DNA of 64,000 nucleotides, from NCBI RefSeq assembly GCF_947172395.1, contig NC_069087.1:18296889-18360888 (forward strand), read 5' to 3'. Both the position numbers and the translations under genes were made by a program. The notes beneath the pieces are model-generated. The model was not told where the DNA came from. It saw only the letters and a list, made by a program, of their open reading frames with translations, and made no database searches. This DNA comes from Bicyclus anynana. Lineage: Eukaryota > Arthropoda > Insecta > Lepidoptera > Nymphalidae. How positions within the stretch are numbered: the stretch's first letter is position 1; each line of letters starts with the position of its first letter. This document shows positions 33,043 through 43,512 of this stretch, piece by piece.

Positions 33043-33345
33043 AAATGCAAGCGCGACTAGAGCGAACGCGACAGGTGTGGCGGAGAGCGCGACCGACTGA
33101 CGGACTTCAGTGCTCCTTCAGTCCTCTGACTCAGTAGTATGAGCAGGTCTTGACTGTGTGGGACCAAGGCTTTTATTACGCTTATAGCGTTCAGTATTGT
33201 AGAATACATAAATTAAAAATATACACATATAATTTGTAGGAATGCTGTTTAATTATTGTTTGTAAATGTAAGCGCGACTAGTAGGAACGCGACAGGTGTG
33301 GCAAAGTGCGATGCGAAGTGACGGACTTCAATGACTCAATAAACC
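33043..33345 (+). repeat. Two-copy duplicated GC-rich element, 221-bp spacing
   Basis: Copies begin AAATGCAAGCGCGACTAG (33043) and AAATGTAAGCGCGACTAG (33264) and share GAACGCGACAGGTGTGGC and TGACGGACTTCA in order. Further on, GACCAAGGC recurs (33162 and 33447), so the duplication may extend. Not a recognised transposon. Confidence 0.75.
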
Positions 33346-34739
33346 TCAATAGTTTCACGGTAAAGTGGAGACACCCAACACCATAGTATTCACTCGTAGG
33401 TCATACGTAGCAGACCGGACGGGGATAGCATATCCCTTCTTCTCGGACCAAGGCGCGTTTGGAACCCTCGTAACTTAAATTTTAAGTTTTCGTCTATTAT
33501 TACCACCATTAGATTTAATTAAATTTTATTTTATTAAACATATACCTGACCTTTCAAAAGTGCTTGTAAACTAAGCCTAATTGAAATAAATGAATTTTGA
33601 TTTTTGTAGGGAATTAAGTCAATCAAAGAGTTCTGTATCTTCCTTATCATTCTTAAGTTCTGACTAAATTATATTGACAAATACATGGTTAAAGCGTTTA
33701 CAATGGTGCGTAAATACGAACTTATACTAATAATAATGAAATCAAAATGAAACAACCAATATCGAGTGATACAAGATTAAATCTCAGGTAACAAATACAC
33801 CCAGGTAACACACAAATACGTAACTTAACTAACATAAAAACATTTACATAAACCGAAAGAATAAAAAAAACCCCCAATATAAATCCAAGAACCAATCAAT
33901 ATAACTCACCTTCATAATATGAAGGGGCGACAATAATAGACGCAGGTTGGCTCCAACGGCAAGATGGCGCGTATACGTTTAAAATATTACGACGGGGCAT
34001 TAATATTTGAATAAACATGTCGCGATCCGCCATAAGTCCGTCCGCGACACGCGACAAGTGACGACGATGTCGCCACTGTTTAAGACTTCATTTGCATGAG
34101 ACTCCGCGACGACAGTTGTAAGATGGGCTTTAACGTGAAAGGTGAATAATGCTGATTGCTGACACTGTTTGGGGGACGTAATGCTGATTCGAGAAGAAAT
34201 ATTCATCATAAACAGGAGTTTTCTCTTGATTATAGTAAAAAAAAGAAAAAGAGAAGAAAGGCAAAAGAGGCATTGATGGACAAACGTATGAAAAATTTAT
34301 GGACGAAACATACGTAAGTCCACCAATGCCTAGTTGCGGTTAAGGCTTGTATAGCACTTTACTCAAATAATGCGCGGAAATTAAACTAAGTAGTACAATC
34401 CAGAACTTTTATTTGAAAATTCTTAAAATTTACTGTGGATTTTTCGGGAATCATGTTGGTTTGAGATAATTCTAACGAGGTTGAAGTTTGTTATATACTA
34501 GTTTCTTCGGCGTAATTCTAAATTTCAAAGTTTTGATGGGAAGTCGATGGTCGAGATAAGATGCTTTCGTTAATTTTACGTGTAAATACTATTAAAAAAA
34601 ATTACGAAGTTAACGAACAACTAATAACAGTAGTTTGTAACGCGCCAAAGTATTTTTTTTTATGTGCAAGCCAATAAATGTTGCAGTTAAATGAATAGAA
34701 AACAGAAAAGAAGACAAAAGTGTATCAAAGTAAAGGGTA
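33346..34739. other. Unique DNA with GC-richer block
   Basis: Block at 33940-34200 contains AGATGGCGC (33962-33970) and CCGCCATAAGTCC. The 69-codon minus-strand frame there has no domain. The rest is AT-rich. Confidence 0.35.
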
Positions 34740-34950
34740 ACTTCGGGAAGGTTGCGTGTATGGGAGCCAACGTATGTCAGGCACCCGATCGCGCATATAT
34801 CTCCGCGTCTTATAAATGCGAGACAAAAGCGGCGCATCCTGTGCCGTGTGCCGTACCGCCGAGATTTATACGACGATATGATACTGCGACGTGTTAGCTG
34901 CGCGCCGCACAGCCTAAACCAGCAGCAGGTTCACTTGATACGCGAAGTGT
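34740..34950. other. GC-rich unique block
   Basis: Contains a TATAAAT at 34811-34817 followed by GCGC-rich sequence (GTTAGCTGCGCGCCGC). Could be a small promoter-like or enhancer-like island; frames of 66-75 codons on both strands are not protein-like. Confidence 0.3.
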
Positions 34951-35244
34951 GAGCTGGTTTGAGTGTTAATATAAATGCATTTATAGGGTTATTTTTTATA
35001 CCAACATTAAGTTATATATATCATACGAACGACGAGTAGTTCATACATAAATGATGCATAAATTCTAAAGTAAATTATTAAACGCCTGAACTGAATTTTT
35101 AACTCTTTATATTTTTGTCAGTGGAAAGCAGCATTATCAGCTAGTAAGGCAGGCAAATTATACCACGGTGAAACCGTGCGATAATTATACAGTAAAATTA
35201 TAACGGATCTTTGAGAATGGTAAATTTTCAGCTGATTCAAATAT

Positions 35245-35795
35245 GTTTATTTCAAGTAGATTATGGTTACTTTGCATGTAATTTTATGTAGTCTTTTGTA
35301 TCAGTTTTTCTATCTTTACTGCCAGTTTCACTCGAAAATAAAGTTGAGGTTATTTTTTCAGCGATAATTAATATCTGAAAAAGTCGCTAATACATTCACA
35401 GTAAAATATTGCAATAATTTTACATAACACTATATTATCAGAACCAATAAATCAATGGTAAACTTCTACATGTATTCAACAGTTTCATTAATCTTGCCAC
35501 AGCATTTTTATAAGTAACCATCAACTCAAGGGTCTGCAAAAGTTGCATCAATATTCTAAGCGGTATTTGGTGAACTTAAATCATCTAGTCAACAGTTACA
35601 CCAATCTCGCCACAGTTTTCCCAAAAACCTTTAACTATTTATTTCAAGTAGACGCATGGCACGCAATTTAAATTAGTCCTTTATCCGTTTTTCGATCTCT
35701 ACTACCAGTTTCACTCGAAAATAAAGTCAAGATTATTTTTTCAGCGATAATTAACATCTGAAAGAGTCGTTAATACATTCACAGTAAAATACATA
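35245..35795 (+). repeat. Duplicated unique element, 383-bp spacing
   Basis: Segments 35245-35417 and 35635-35795 share ATTTCAAGTAGA, CCAGTTTCACTCGAAAATAA, TTATTTTTTCAGCGATAATT and AATACATTCACAGTAAAATA in order. Between them, CAACAGTTTCATTAATC and CAACAGTTACACCAATC form a shorter-period echo. AT-rich but strikingly conserved between copies. Confidence 0.8.
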
Positions 35796-36210
35796 CATTT
35801 TGAACTCGATGCGTCTACAACAGTTGCGTCAACGTTCCCAGTGGTCTTACCGCATCCGCAGGCTGTGTCCGCGACCACTCGCGAACCTACAGGTAGCGTT
35901 GCACGCGCCGTTTCCCCGAACCAAATACGAGACGCTATCGAAACGATTGATATACGATCGGCCCGAGCGATGTTTTAGAATGCACCGTTCCGTTCTAACC
36001 TCTGAATATCTAATGGGGTCCGATTTAGAATAATTTATGGGCTACGACGGAGACAAAAACGGAACGTTATGGTGCCCGAGACGGAGATTGTCCGCGAGTC
36101 TGCCGATTTCGTAACGCGCGCCCATTTAGACGTCAGTTTATCGAGTGCAGGCAGGACTTGTTACGAGCCGGCGTGTGTGCGCTAGTCATAGCTAACTAGC
36201 GTTATATTCT
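35796..36210. other. GC-rich unique block
   Basis: Follows directly on the second duplicate. A 77-codon frame at 35800-36033 shows no known domain. Landmarks are CGATCGGCCCGAGCGATG, CCCGAGACGGAG and GTAACGCGCGCCC. Candidate conserved element. Confidence 0.35.
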
Positions 36211-36301
36211 ATATCTTTGGATAACAACCTTTAAAATGACTACTATACTGTTTTAGTGATGAAAAAAGCATATAATGATTAACTTCGTTGCATTCAGAGG
36301 A

Positions 36302-36473
36302 CCTAGTGGCAGTTTGATACTGTTACTATCGCGTTAACGTAAACGCGAATTTCTAAGGAACTGAAACAGCGCCATCTAGTGGCACCACTGCACAACTGTT
36401 TCAATTCCATATAAATTCGTGTTTACGTCAACGCGATAGTAACAGTATGAAAATATTGAAAACTCCCACTAGG
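36302..36473. mobile_element. 172-bp MITE with CTCF-like core motif
   Basis: Inverted ends begin CCTAGTGGCAGTTT and CCTAGTGGGAGTTT; inside, TACTGTTACTATCGCGTT and its mirror continue the pairing, with a 12-nt insertion on the right. Arms are about 50 bp. The centre holds GCGCCATCTAGTGG (36369-36382), whose complement matches the CCACTAGATGGCGC form of the CTCF core. No open frame. Confidence 0.7.
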
Positions 36474-37713
36474 CACACTGTTTATCTTGTCTATGTTTGA
36501 TGGTAGACCTCCTCATTTTTAATAATAACAAAGAGTCTCATTTGGAGATTAAAACAATCAGGCATCACCATTGCTTACTGCCAGTTAATCGGAAGCCAAG
36601 TGATTTCAAGATTGAGCGGAGAAATAGAAAAAAAACTTTTCACCTATGTTAAAATACTTCCCCTACACAACACTATTAATATACAAAAAACTCATCATTT
36701 GTAAAAAAATAAAGCTACATAATGAAATAAACACCCTATAAATATAGCAACGAGTGTGTCACAGAATATCAATGTCCCAGTTGACGGACGCGCATTTATC
36801 TGAGTGGCAACTAAATCTGCATGCAACTTTGTGATCTAAACCGTTCAATAAATAATCGCAATAAACGTAAACTTCGCAGGAAACTTGATCCTTCAATTAA
36901 TTTGATAACCGTCCGCACAGGATTAGCGTTGAATCCTGTTTATGAAGTAACTTATTAAACGTCTACACAAATGTCAACATCACGGCGACCGACAATACAC
37001 ATTCCAACCTAGTTGGTGTCCGACAAAACAGTCGGACTGATTTCGTGAACGTGGATAAATATTTAACATTGCAAAGGCTATTGACTGGACATTAATCTAA
37101 AGCTTTACTTCTGTTTACTAAAAACTTATAAAGTGGTATATTACACCTTTTAGGTGACTTACAACAAAGTTAGATTTTATAAACTAAACAATATACATTG
37201 CTATCTTTAGAATAGAACTGTTACTTGAGAAATCGCTGTAAATAGCTCTGTATGCTGAGAGATATAGATATTTACCTTAGAGAACCTTCCTGATTTAACA
37301 TAATTCATAACTATGTGTGTAGCATACGACGATAAGGTACGATACGACGGTATTAAAATTTCATACTGTGACTGACATAAAAGTTGTGAATCATGTTGGG
37401 ATGTCTGTAGAAGTTATAATAGGTACGATATATCCTATTCATACGAATGAGCAACAATTTTAAAACACTCTAGAAACTTTCCTTGAATGCTAGCCACTTT
37501 GTGATGCAACTTTAGGCTTTGAATCACTAGTATATTTGAAGTAGGTAAGTACCTATAACCTAATTAAAAAAAAAGGTTATGATTTTAGCAGTATTGATGC
37601 ATGTTTGTTACTTTGTTCTTACCTTAACGTTCTTACCTTAAAACCTTAACGTTTAAGTTGTGAAAATGATGATTGACATTTCAATTAATTTCAGACACGT
37701 TGTTGTATTATTG
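36474..37713. other. AT-rich unique DNA, no gene seen
   Basis: No recognised repeat or gene. A short direct repeat of CTTACCTTAA(C/A) occurs near 37620-37645. Confidence 0.4.
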
Positions 37714-38022
37714 ACGGCCTCCGTGGCGCGGTGGATTTACCAAACGCAGGTCCTGTGTTCGATCCCTGGCTGGATCGATTGAGGTTTCCTTGATTCTTTC
37801 AGGTCTGGCTGGTGGGAGGCTTTAGTTACCACGCTACCGACAAAGACGTACCACCAAGCAATTTAGCATTCCGGTACGATGTCGTGTAGAAATGGAAAGG
37901 GGTGTGGATTTTCATCCTCCTCCTAACAAGTTAGCCCGCTTCCATTTTAGATTGCATCATCACTTACCATCAGGTGAGATTGTAGTCAAGGGCTAACTTG
38001 TAAAGAATAACAAAAAAAATGT
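37714..38022 (+). mobile_element. SINE-B, full-length
   Basis: tRNA-like head GGCCTCCGTGGCGCGGTGG (A box) and TGTTCGATCCCTGGC (B box), linker GGTCTGGCTGGTGGGAGGC, body CAAAGACGTACCACCAAGC, TTCATCCTCCTCC and 3' end CACTTACCATCAGGTGAG with an A-rich tail. About 300 bp; no clear target duplication. Confidence 0.85.
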
Positions 38023-38697
38023 ATATGTATACATACTATACACATCATGATTGTGCGTGCCCACAAAATATAAACATAAACATTCTGTCTAATGTAAATT
38101 TGAATTGCAAATAAATCGCAATTACAAGTCTTAAGCGACGCTAATTTAACGACTAGCTAATATAGATAAAACCCGCTTTTTGTATAAAACTAAGCAGATA
38201 ACTATCACGTAAAATTGAGTAACTCTCGATCTTATCGCTCGCTTACCGCATAATTCCTGTATTACACATAGAAGCCAATCCGAAGACTTAAGCACTCGAC
38301 ACAATAGACGCGATTTACTTAGTAGGAAGCGGTCTTACAATATAATCGCGCGTTTTCTATTTACTTCGAAGTCTCATCAAAAGTCTATTGCACTTGTTAA
38401 CTCACTAAGGAGAATCATATTAAAATAACTGTCATTAGAATTCGTAAAATAAATGAGAGGTGGCAGTGGCAGCCTACATATAGTTTTATTTTACTTTTAT
38501 ATTTGGACTAACTTAAGCTCATAACTATGATTTCAAAATATGTCTATTTTAAGAACAAATAAATACGCGAATATCTCTACTGTCGATGTATATTGTAAAT
38601 GTTACATACATCTCTATTATTTCTGTCATATGTTCTACTTTACAAAATCAATAATATCGGTTAATTAACTAATATTATTAATTTTTTTTATAACAAC
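38023..38697. other. Unique DNA, no gene seen
   Basis: No repeat family or coding signal recognised; modestly GC-richer at 38220-38350. Confidence 0.4.
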
Positions 38698-38905
38698 ATC
38701 GTGGTGCCCAAGGGGTGAAAAAAGAAAAAGAGGCAGACCAATTAGTAGATGGAAAGACGATTGCCTTTGAAGGAACATACTGGACCCGATCAGCTTTGGA
38801 AAGGACACAATGGAAGAGGAAGGGGGAGGCCTTTGCCCAGCAGTGGGATGAAATTTAATTATAAAGCATGTAATAAATATTATGTAATTTAGACTGTAAA
38901 GGCTT
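38698..38905 (+). mobile_element. RTE-type LINE 3' fragment, second lineage
   Basis: Plus-strand translation shows KRKRGRPISRWKDD, then in another frame ALERTQWKRKGEAFAQQWD, the conserved end of RTE-like reverse transcriptases, followed by an AAATAAATAAAT tail instead of (ATG)n. Frameshifted and 5'-truncated. Confidence 0.7.
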
Positions 38906-40374
38906 AAATAAATAAATAAAAAATAATTTTTGACCAAACAAATTACAGCAAACTACTACTTTAATCAACAAATCCTTTTATAATGATGTTACGTTTTATT
39001 AGACAATGTTTTAAAATTTGATAAATTTTGTGTAAGCGCGCGTCGCTGCCGGCCCGCAGTCGGTGTGTCGATACCTTTACGCCATAGACGGTATCCCACT
39101 CACCTGTCAATTACCTCCTTGGTTTACAAGCGCTGCAGCACAGCAGAGAGACGGTTCAATGCGTTACAACCGTTTTATAGAAAATCATAATGGCCGGTGC
39201 GGAAACAACCATCGAGAACGATCATTAATTACTACGCAGGGTTGTCGACACGATTTAACGAAGGATATAATTACGTGTATTTTTTTAAAGTCTTCGATAA
39301 ACAAAAGCAGCACCTGGAGCATCGAATCGTACGTGTGTGTCAACTGTGCCTATCAACTTAAATCATAGATGATGAGGTGTTTTTGATTTTATGAATATGA
39401 AAAATAAATGATTATGCTTTTAATTTCTTAACCAGACACATACAAGCCTATAATTTGGATGAGCTTTGTCATAAAAAGCTAAATAAAATATAGCTTGGCA
39501 ACTTTGTTCGTAACACTCCCGATGATCCGCGCGGGACGGGAAGCGTGTAGCGATGAATGAAAACACACGACTGATTCACCTCACTTCCCCGCACGCCCGG
39601 TATAATTTTTTGGTCTTACTCTTCATTTTAGTCCTTTTATTAATAAAATCATAGGCTACAATGAGAATACTATTAAGTGTTTAACGAAGAAGCTAGTAGT
39701 TTAGTTTGTTGTGCCTGCCAGCACAACAAAAAAAGAAGAATTCTATAGATTAGAAGATACTCTGTTAGCTATTTCTATATATGTTGAACGTGGCAACCCT
39801 AATTACGTGCAAGTATATGGCGACACGGGAGGGGGGGAGTATTTATCGCTCGATCGACTCGTTATTTAGATCGGGCGCGCGACGATAGATGGCGCTGAGC
39901 GGCGCGTATCTGATCCACGACGCGCGCGCATCGCTCGCCAGACATCGCAGCGAGTGGAAGACTGGCCTATACTGCTACTGAGACTTATTTACAGCTTTTA
40001 TATGAAATTGTAGGTATTTGGTGTATACATTAATTGGATCCAAGCTTGGAAAATCTGTTCAATAGGTCCGGAGATATTTGTTAAGAAAATTAAACGCATT
40101 TACACAAAATGTTCATTCACTCTTTTCAGGTTATCCAGACCCCAGTAGATTATTGCTTTGTACGATTCTCAGGGATATCAACGGACATTAACGGTAGCAT
40201 TTATAGGTGAAATAAAATATATTCGAAGTTTTCAGTAAATATACTGAAATCCGGTGTCTAGTCTATTATCGTATAATAGATTATTTAAATTGTAAATAAA
40301 TAACAAACTAAAGTCAAACTTGAAATAAAACAAACAAGAATCTATAGCCTAAAAAAAACAAAAAAAAATAACAA
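38906..40374. other. Unique DNA with three GC-rich islands
   Basis: Islands at 39035-39260 (101-codon frame without domain), 39525-39605 and 39825-39965. The last contains AGATGGCGC (39887-39895), the insect CTCF core, in CGCG-rich sequence. Between them AT-rich DNA with no genes. Confidence 0.35.
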
Positions 40375-40580
40375 AACATTAAGCCCTCTATACACGATCG
40401 TCGTGATACGCGGCGACGCATACCAGCCGCGTCCTTAATTAGGCCGCGAGCACACCCCAGATGGAATTCATTAGGGCCTCTAATTAAACATAAGGACATG
40501 ATTTTCCGGTTAAGGAGTGAAAGTGAGCGTAGGTAGGCGTAGGTGAGCCCAATCCGAGGGTTTATGCTGATTAATTAAAG
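40375..40580. other. GC-rich unique block upstream of the tandem array
   Basis: Contains ACGATCGTCGTGATACGCG, CCTTAATTAGG and three GTAGGCGTAGGTGAG-like motifs. It leads directly into unit 1 of the array that follows. Confidence 0.3.
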
Positions 40581-41530
40581 CGCGCTAATTTGCGTGCCGT
40601 CGCAATGTTACGGCATATCGGTCGGCTGATGTCTCACGGTTAGGTGCTTCTCTAATACCTTAGGTCTTTATTTTTTTTTTCTTACGCAGGGAACTTTCCA
40701 CAAGAAGGCTTCGTTGCATTGGCACCAACTTACTCGAAGATAATATGCTTTTGATTAAGTAAGAAACGCTAATTTGCGTGTCGCAGACGCGATGTCACGC
40801 GGGTATATCGGTCGGCTGATGTCTCACGGTTAGGTGCTTCTCTAATACCTTGGGACTTTATTATTCTTTTTCTTACGCAGGGAACTTTTCCACAAGAAGC
40901 TTTGTTGCATTGGCATCAACTGACTCGAAGATATTATGCTTCTGATAAAGTAAGAAACGCTAATTTGCGTGCCGCAGACGCGTTGTCACGTGGGCATATC
41001 GGTCGGGTGATGTCTCACGGTTAAGTGCTTCTTAATACCTTAGGTCTTTAAACTTTTTTGTTATGTGAAGAAATAGGTATTTTATACTCTACGTAACATA
41101 ACATCAGACTTCATTGTATTAATACAGACTAATTCAAAGGTATATGTATGTTTGCTACTATTTTAAGGCACGCTAATTTGTATGTCGCAGTCGCATAATA
41201 TTAGCCCTCATTCACACGAGATTTTTTTTAACGGACGTTGAAAAAGCGTTCAAATATATTATGAAGTTAAATGAAAGTCTATTTAATACGCCCAAAATTT
41301 AAAATGCAAACCTGCTCGAAAAAAAAAACGTTTTGTTTTAAAAAGCTATCGTGTGAACATATACTAAGAAATGCATTTGTTCTGTTTGAACGCCTTATTA
41401 ACTCCGTTAAAAAAACTCTCGTGCGAATGAGGGTTTACGCGGGCATTTCGGTCCAGTGAGGTCTCACGGTTAGGTTATTTTCTAATACCTTGGTTCTTTA
41501 TTATTTTTTTCTAAACCCTAATGACGCTTT
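40581..41530 (+). repeat. Four-unit diverged tandem array (184-213 bp)
   Basis: GCTAATTTG(C/T)(G/A)TG starts units at 40584, 40768, 40959 and 41172. Each unit continues with TATCGGTCGG(C/G)TGATG or a relative, GTCTCACGGTTAG and CTAATACCTT; units 1-2 also share CTTACGCAGGGAACTTTCC. Unit 4 is split by a MITE. It is not a satellite (few, unequal units) and not a known transposon. Confidence 0.85.
41205..41433. mobile_element. 229-bp MITE inserted in the tandem array
   Basis: Ends CCCTCATTCACACGAGA and the complement of CCCTCATTCGCACGAGA pair over about 28 bp including TTTTTTAACGG. The array resumes after it (TTTACGCGGGCATTTCGG), so the insertion postdates the array. No open frame of note; superfamily uncertain. 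Confidence 0.7.
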
Positions 41531-41533
41531 TCT

Positions 41534-42009
41534 AACTAGCGTGCCTTACGAAGGGTTTCTCTTTTCGTTTTAGCGACACACTTGATACTTAAAAAAAACA
41601 TTTTTAAAGCCAATACTGCTCAAGACGAGCTTTGTTTTAAGTTAATTTTAATTCTAAATTAAAGTTTAATAATAAAAGTGCCTTAACCCTTCAACCGCCC
41701 AACAAATAAGCAAGCTGAAAATCCACGAAACATTCTCAAAACTGCGTTGAAAGCGAACACTCAGACGCGGCGCATTAGCATGCGAATGTGTCTACAGTGA
41801 GGACGGGACAGTGCATGCCCTTGCCTGGGTTCTAGTGCTATCAGATAACTTGGGTTTGTTGACCTGAACACTGGTGATAGAATTTAGGCTTCAGCAGTTC
41901 CAAACTTTTTAACGCATTTTGGAATGGTTCATTTAAATTTAGTTTAATTCATTTTCCAAATAAATGTGTGTGTTTTTAGGGTCATGTAATTTATTAGCAG
42001 CAGTAGTAG
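41534..42009. other. Unique DNA, no gene seen
   Basis: AT-rich with a GC-richer stretch at 41755-41850. No repeat or gene recognised. Confidence 0.4.
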
Positions 42010-42130
42010 CGATACTGAGCCACCAGTATCAGTGGCTCAGTATCGTGATGTTTGGAAGTCCCTACAAAAGGCCTATGTCCTGCAGTGGACCTCCATCGGC
42101 TGATATGATGATGATGATGATGATGATGAG
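42010..42130 (+). mobile_element. RTE 3' end with fold-back 5' junction and (ATG)n tail
   Basis: VWKSLQKAYVLQW and SIG before the stop mark the RTE C-terminus, followed by nine or so ATG units. The 5' edge is an inverted duplication: CGATACTGAGCCAC (42010-42023) is the exact complement of 42032-42045. Confidence 0.8.
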
Positions 42131-42159
42131 TAGTAGTGGTTTTTGTGACAGAAACTATG

Positions 42160-42246
42160 TATACCTGGGCCAATTGGAAAACCTCAATCGAACCCAGGGA
42201 TTCCGTCTTGTAAATCCACCGCGCATACCACTGCGCCACGGAGGCC
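42160..42246 (-). mobile_element. SINE-B head, variant subfamily
   Basis: Minus strand: GGCCTCCGTGGCGCAGTGG, GCGCGGTGGATTTACAAG and GGGTTCGATTGAGG. The head has an extra GCAGTGGTAT segment compared with the neighbouring full copy. The body is missing. Confidence 0.75.
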
Positions 42247-42313
42247 GAGAAATTAAGAGGATCGTTTATGCTAGTACTGGTCAACTACTCGTATACCTTC
42301 GGTAGGTTCGCTT

Positions 42314-42622
42314 TGACGGCCTCCGTGGTGCGGTGGATTTACAAGACGGAGGTCCTGGGTTCGATCCCCAGCTGGGCCGATTAAGGTTTTCTTAATTGGT
42401 CCAGGTCTGGCTGGTGGGAGGTTTCGGTCGTGGCTAGTTACCGCCCTACCGGCAAAGACGTACCGCCAAGCGATTTAGCGCTCCGGTACGATGCCGTGTA
42501 GAAACCGAAAGGAGTGTGGATTTTCATCTTGCTCCTAACAGGTTAGCCCGCTTCCATCTTAGATTGCATCATCACTTACCATCAGGTGAGATTGTAGTCA
42601 AAGGCTAACTTATAAAGTTTTA
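42314..42622 (+). mobile_element. SINE-B, full-length
   Basis: Complete copy with an intact B box (GGGTTCGATCCC), GGTCCAGGTCTGGCTGG linker, GACGTACCGCCAAGCG and CATCAGGTGAG before a short A/T-rich end. It stands head-to-head with the SINE-B piece at 42160-42246. Confidence 0.85.
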
Positions 42623-43013
42623 AAACAAATCACAATAAATAGTTTTCATATCCCGTATCTAAGAGACGTAGTTATAGAATTACGAACATTTGCAAACCGT
42701 CCTTGTAATAAAATGGAAATGCAATGGTGGAAAGTTGCAGCTCGCACTGAACGACGTCATCCGCGGGCCTCGCAGAAGTGGCGAAGTGTCGTAAAGACAA
42801 CTGCTTCTTACTTATACCACTTGCAACTTACTACTGTACTTCTTCCTGGGCACAGTTTGCGGTGTTTGCTGGTCATTAGACGTATACCTACTGAGCTATG
42901 GAGCTACCGCCTAGGTTGAGAAGCGTTTTGCGTCTTATGTCAGCCACTAATCAAGTAATCTGACATGCCTGCAGCACTAACGGCTTGACAGCCGATAAAA
43001 CTATTTATGTGTT
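42623..43013. other. Unique DNA, no gene seen
   Basis: A 68-codon frame starting with ATG at 42713 has no domain. The opening AAAATGGAAATGCAA and the later TAAAGACAACTGCTT recur in the same order near 47962-48085, suggesting distant relationship. Confidence 0.35.
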
Positions 43014-43375
43014 CAGGGCCGGCCCGTCTATACGGCGAACGGAGCGGTCGCTCCAGGCGCCAAATCGTAGGGGGCGCCTAAATAGTAAAGAACAACAAAA
43101 GAAATTTCTTTTTTTTTTCAATTGTCTTTATGGGAGTATGATTTTAGAAGTTATCGATATTCTATTACCTACTACTAAAATCCTAGTCGACCGTAAACTG
43201 TATTGCACCTGATTTTCAATTGGTCACTGCAGAGTATAGACGGGATCTTCGCGTTCCATACTTACTTTGGACTCACAATTGGTACTTAAAATTATTATTA
43301 GGGGCCTTGAGCAAACAGAAGAGACGCCATAATTGGATCTCGCTCCATTCTAAAATTTACCTTGGGCCGGCGCTG
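43014..43375. mobile_element. hAT-type MITE with exact 8-bp target duplication
   Basis: Ends CAGGGCCGGCCC and, on the other side, the complement of CAGCGCCGGCCC. Flanked by exact 8-bp TATGTGTT at 43006-43013 and 43376-43383. Size 362 bp; the CAG start and 8-bp duplication are hallmarks of hAT. Internal poly-T and no transposase. The exact duplication points to fairly recent insertion. Confidence 0.85.
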
Positions 43376-43512
43376 TATGTGTTGGTTGCGATGTGCATGA
43401 CATCATGCCGATCAGTTTTATCGGACGTCAAGCGGTTAGCGCTTCAGGCATGTGACATTACTAGAATCGTCAATGGCTGACATTACGGTCTGGAATGCTC
43501 GCTAAGTATTTT

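Noticed and set aside
38388..38400. TATTGCACTTGT resembling the miR-92 family seed
   Set aside because: The rest of the mature sequence does not match and no hairpin surrounds it.
41964..42305. 113- and 96-codon frames with Met or His runs
   Set aside because: Caused by an RTE 3' end, its (ATG)n tail and a SINE-B head.
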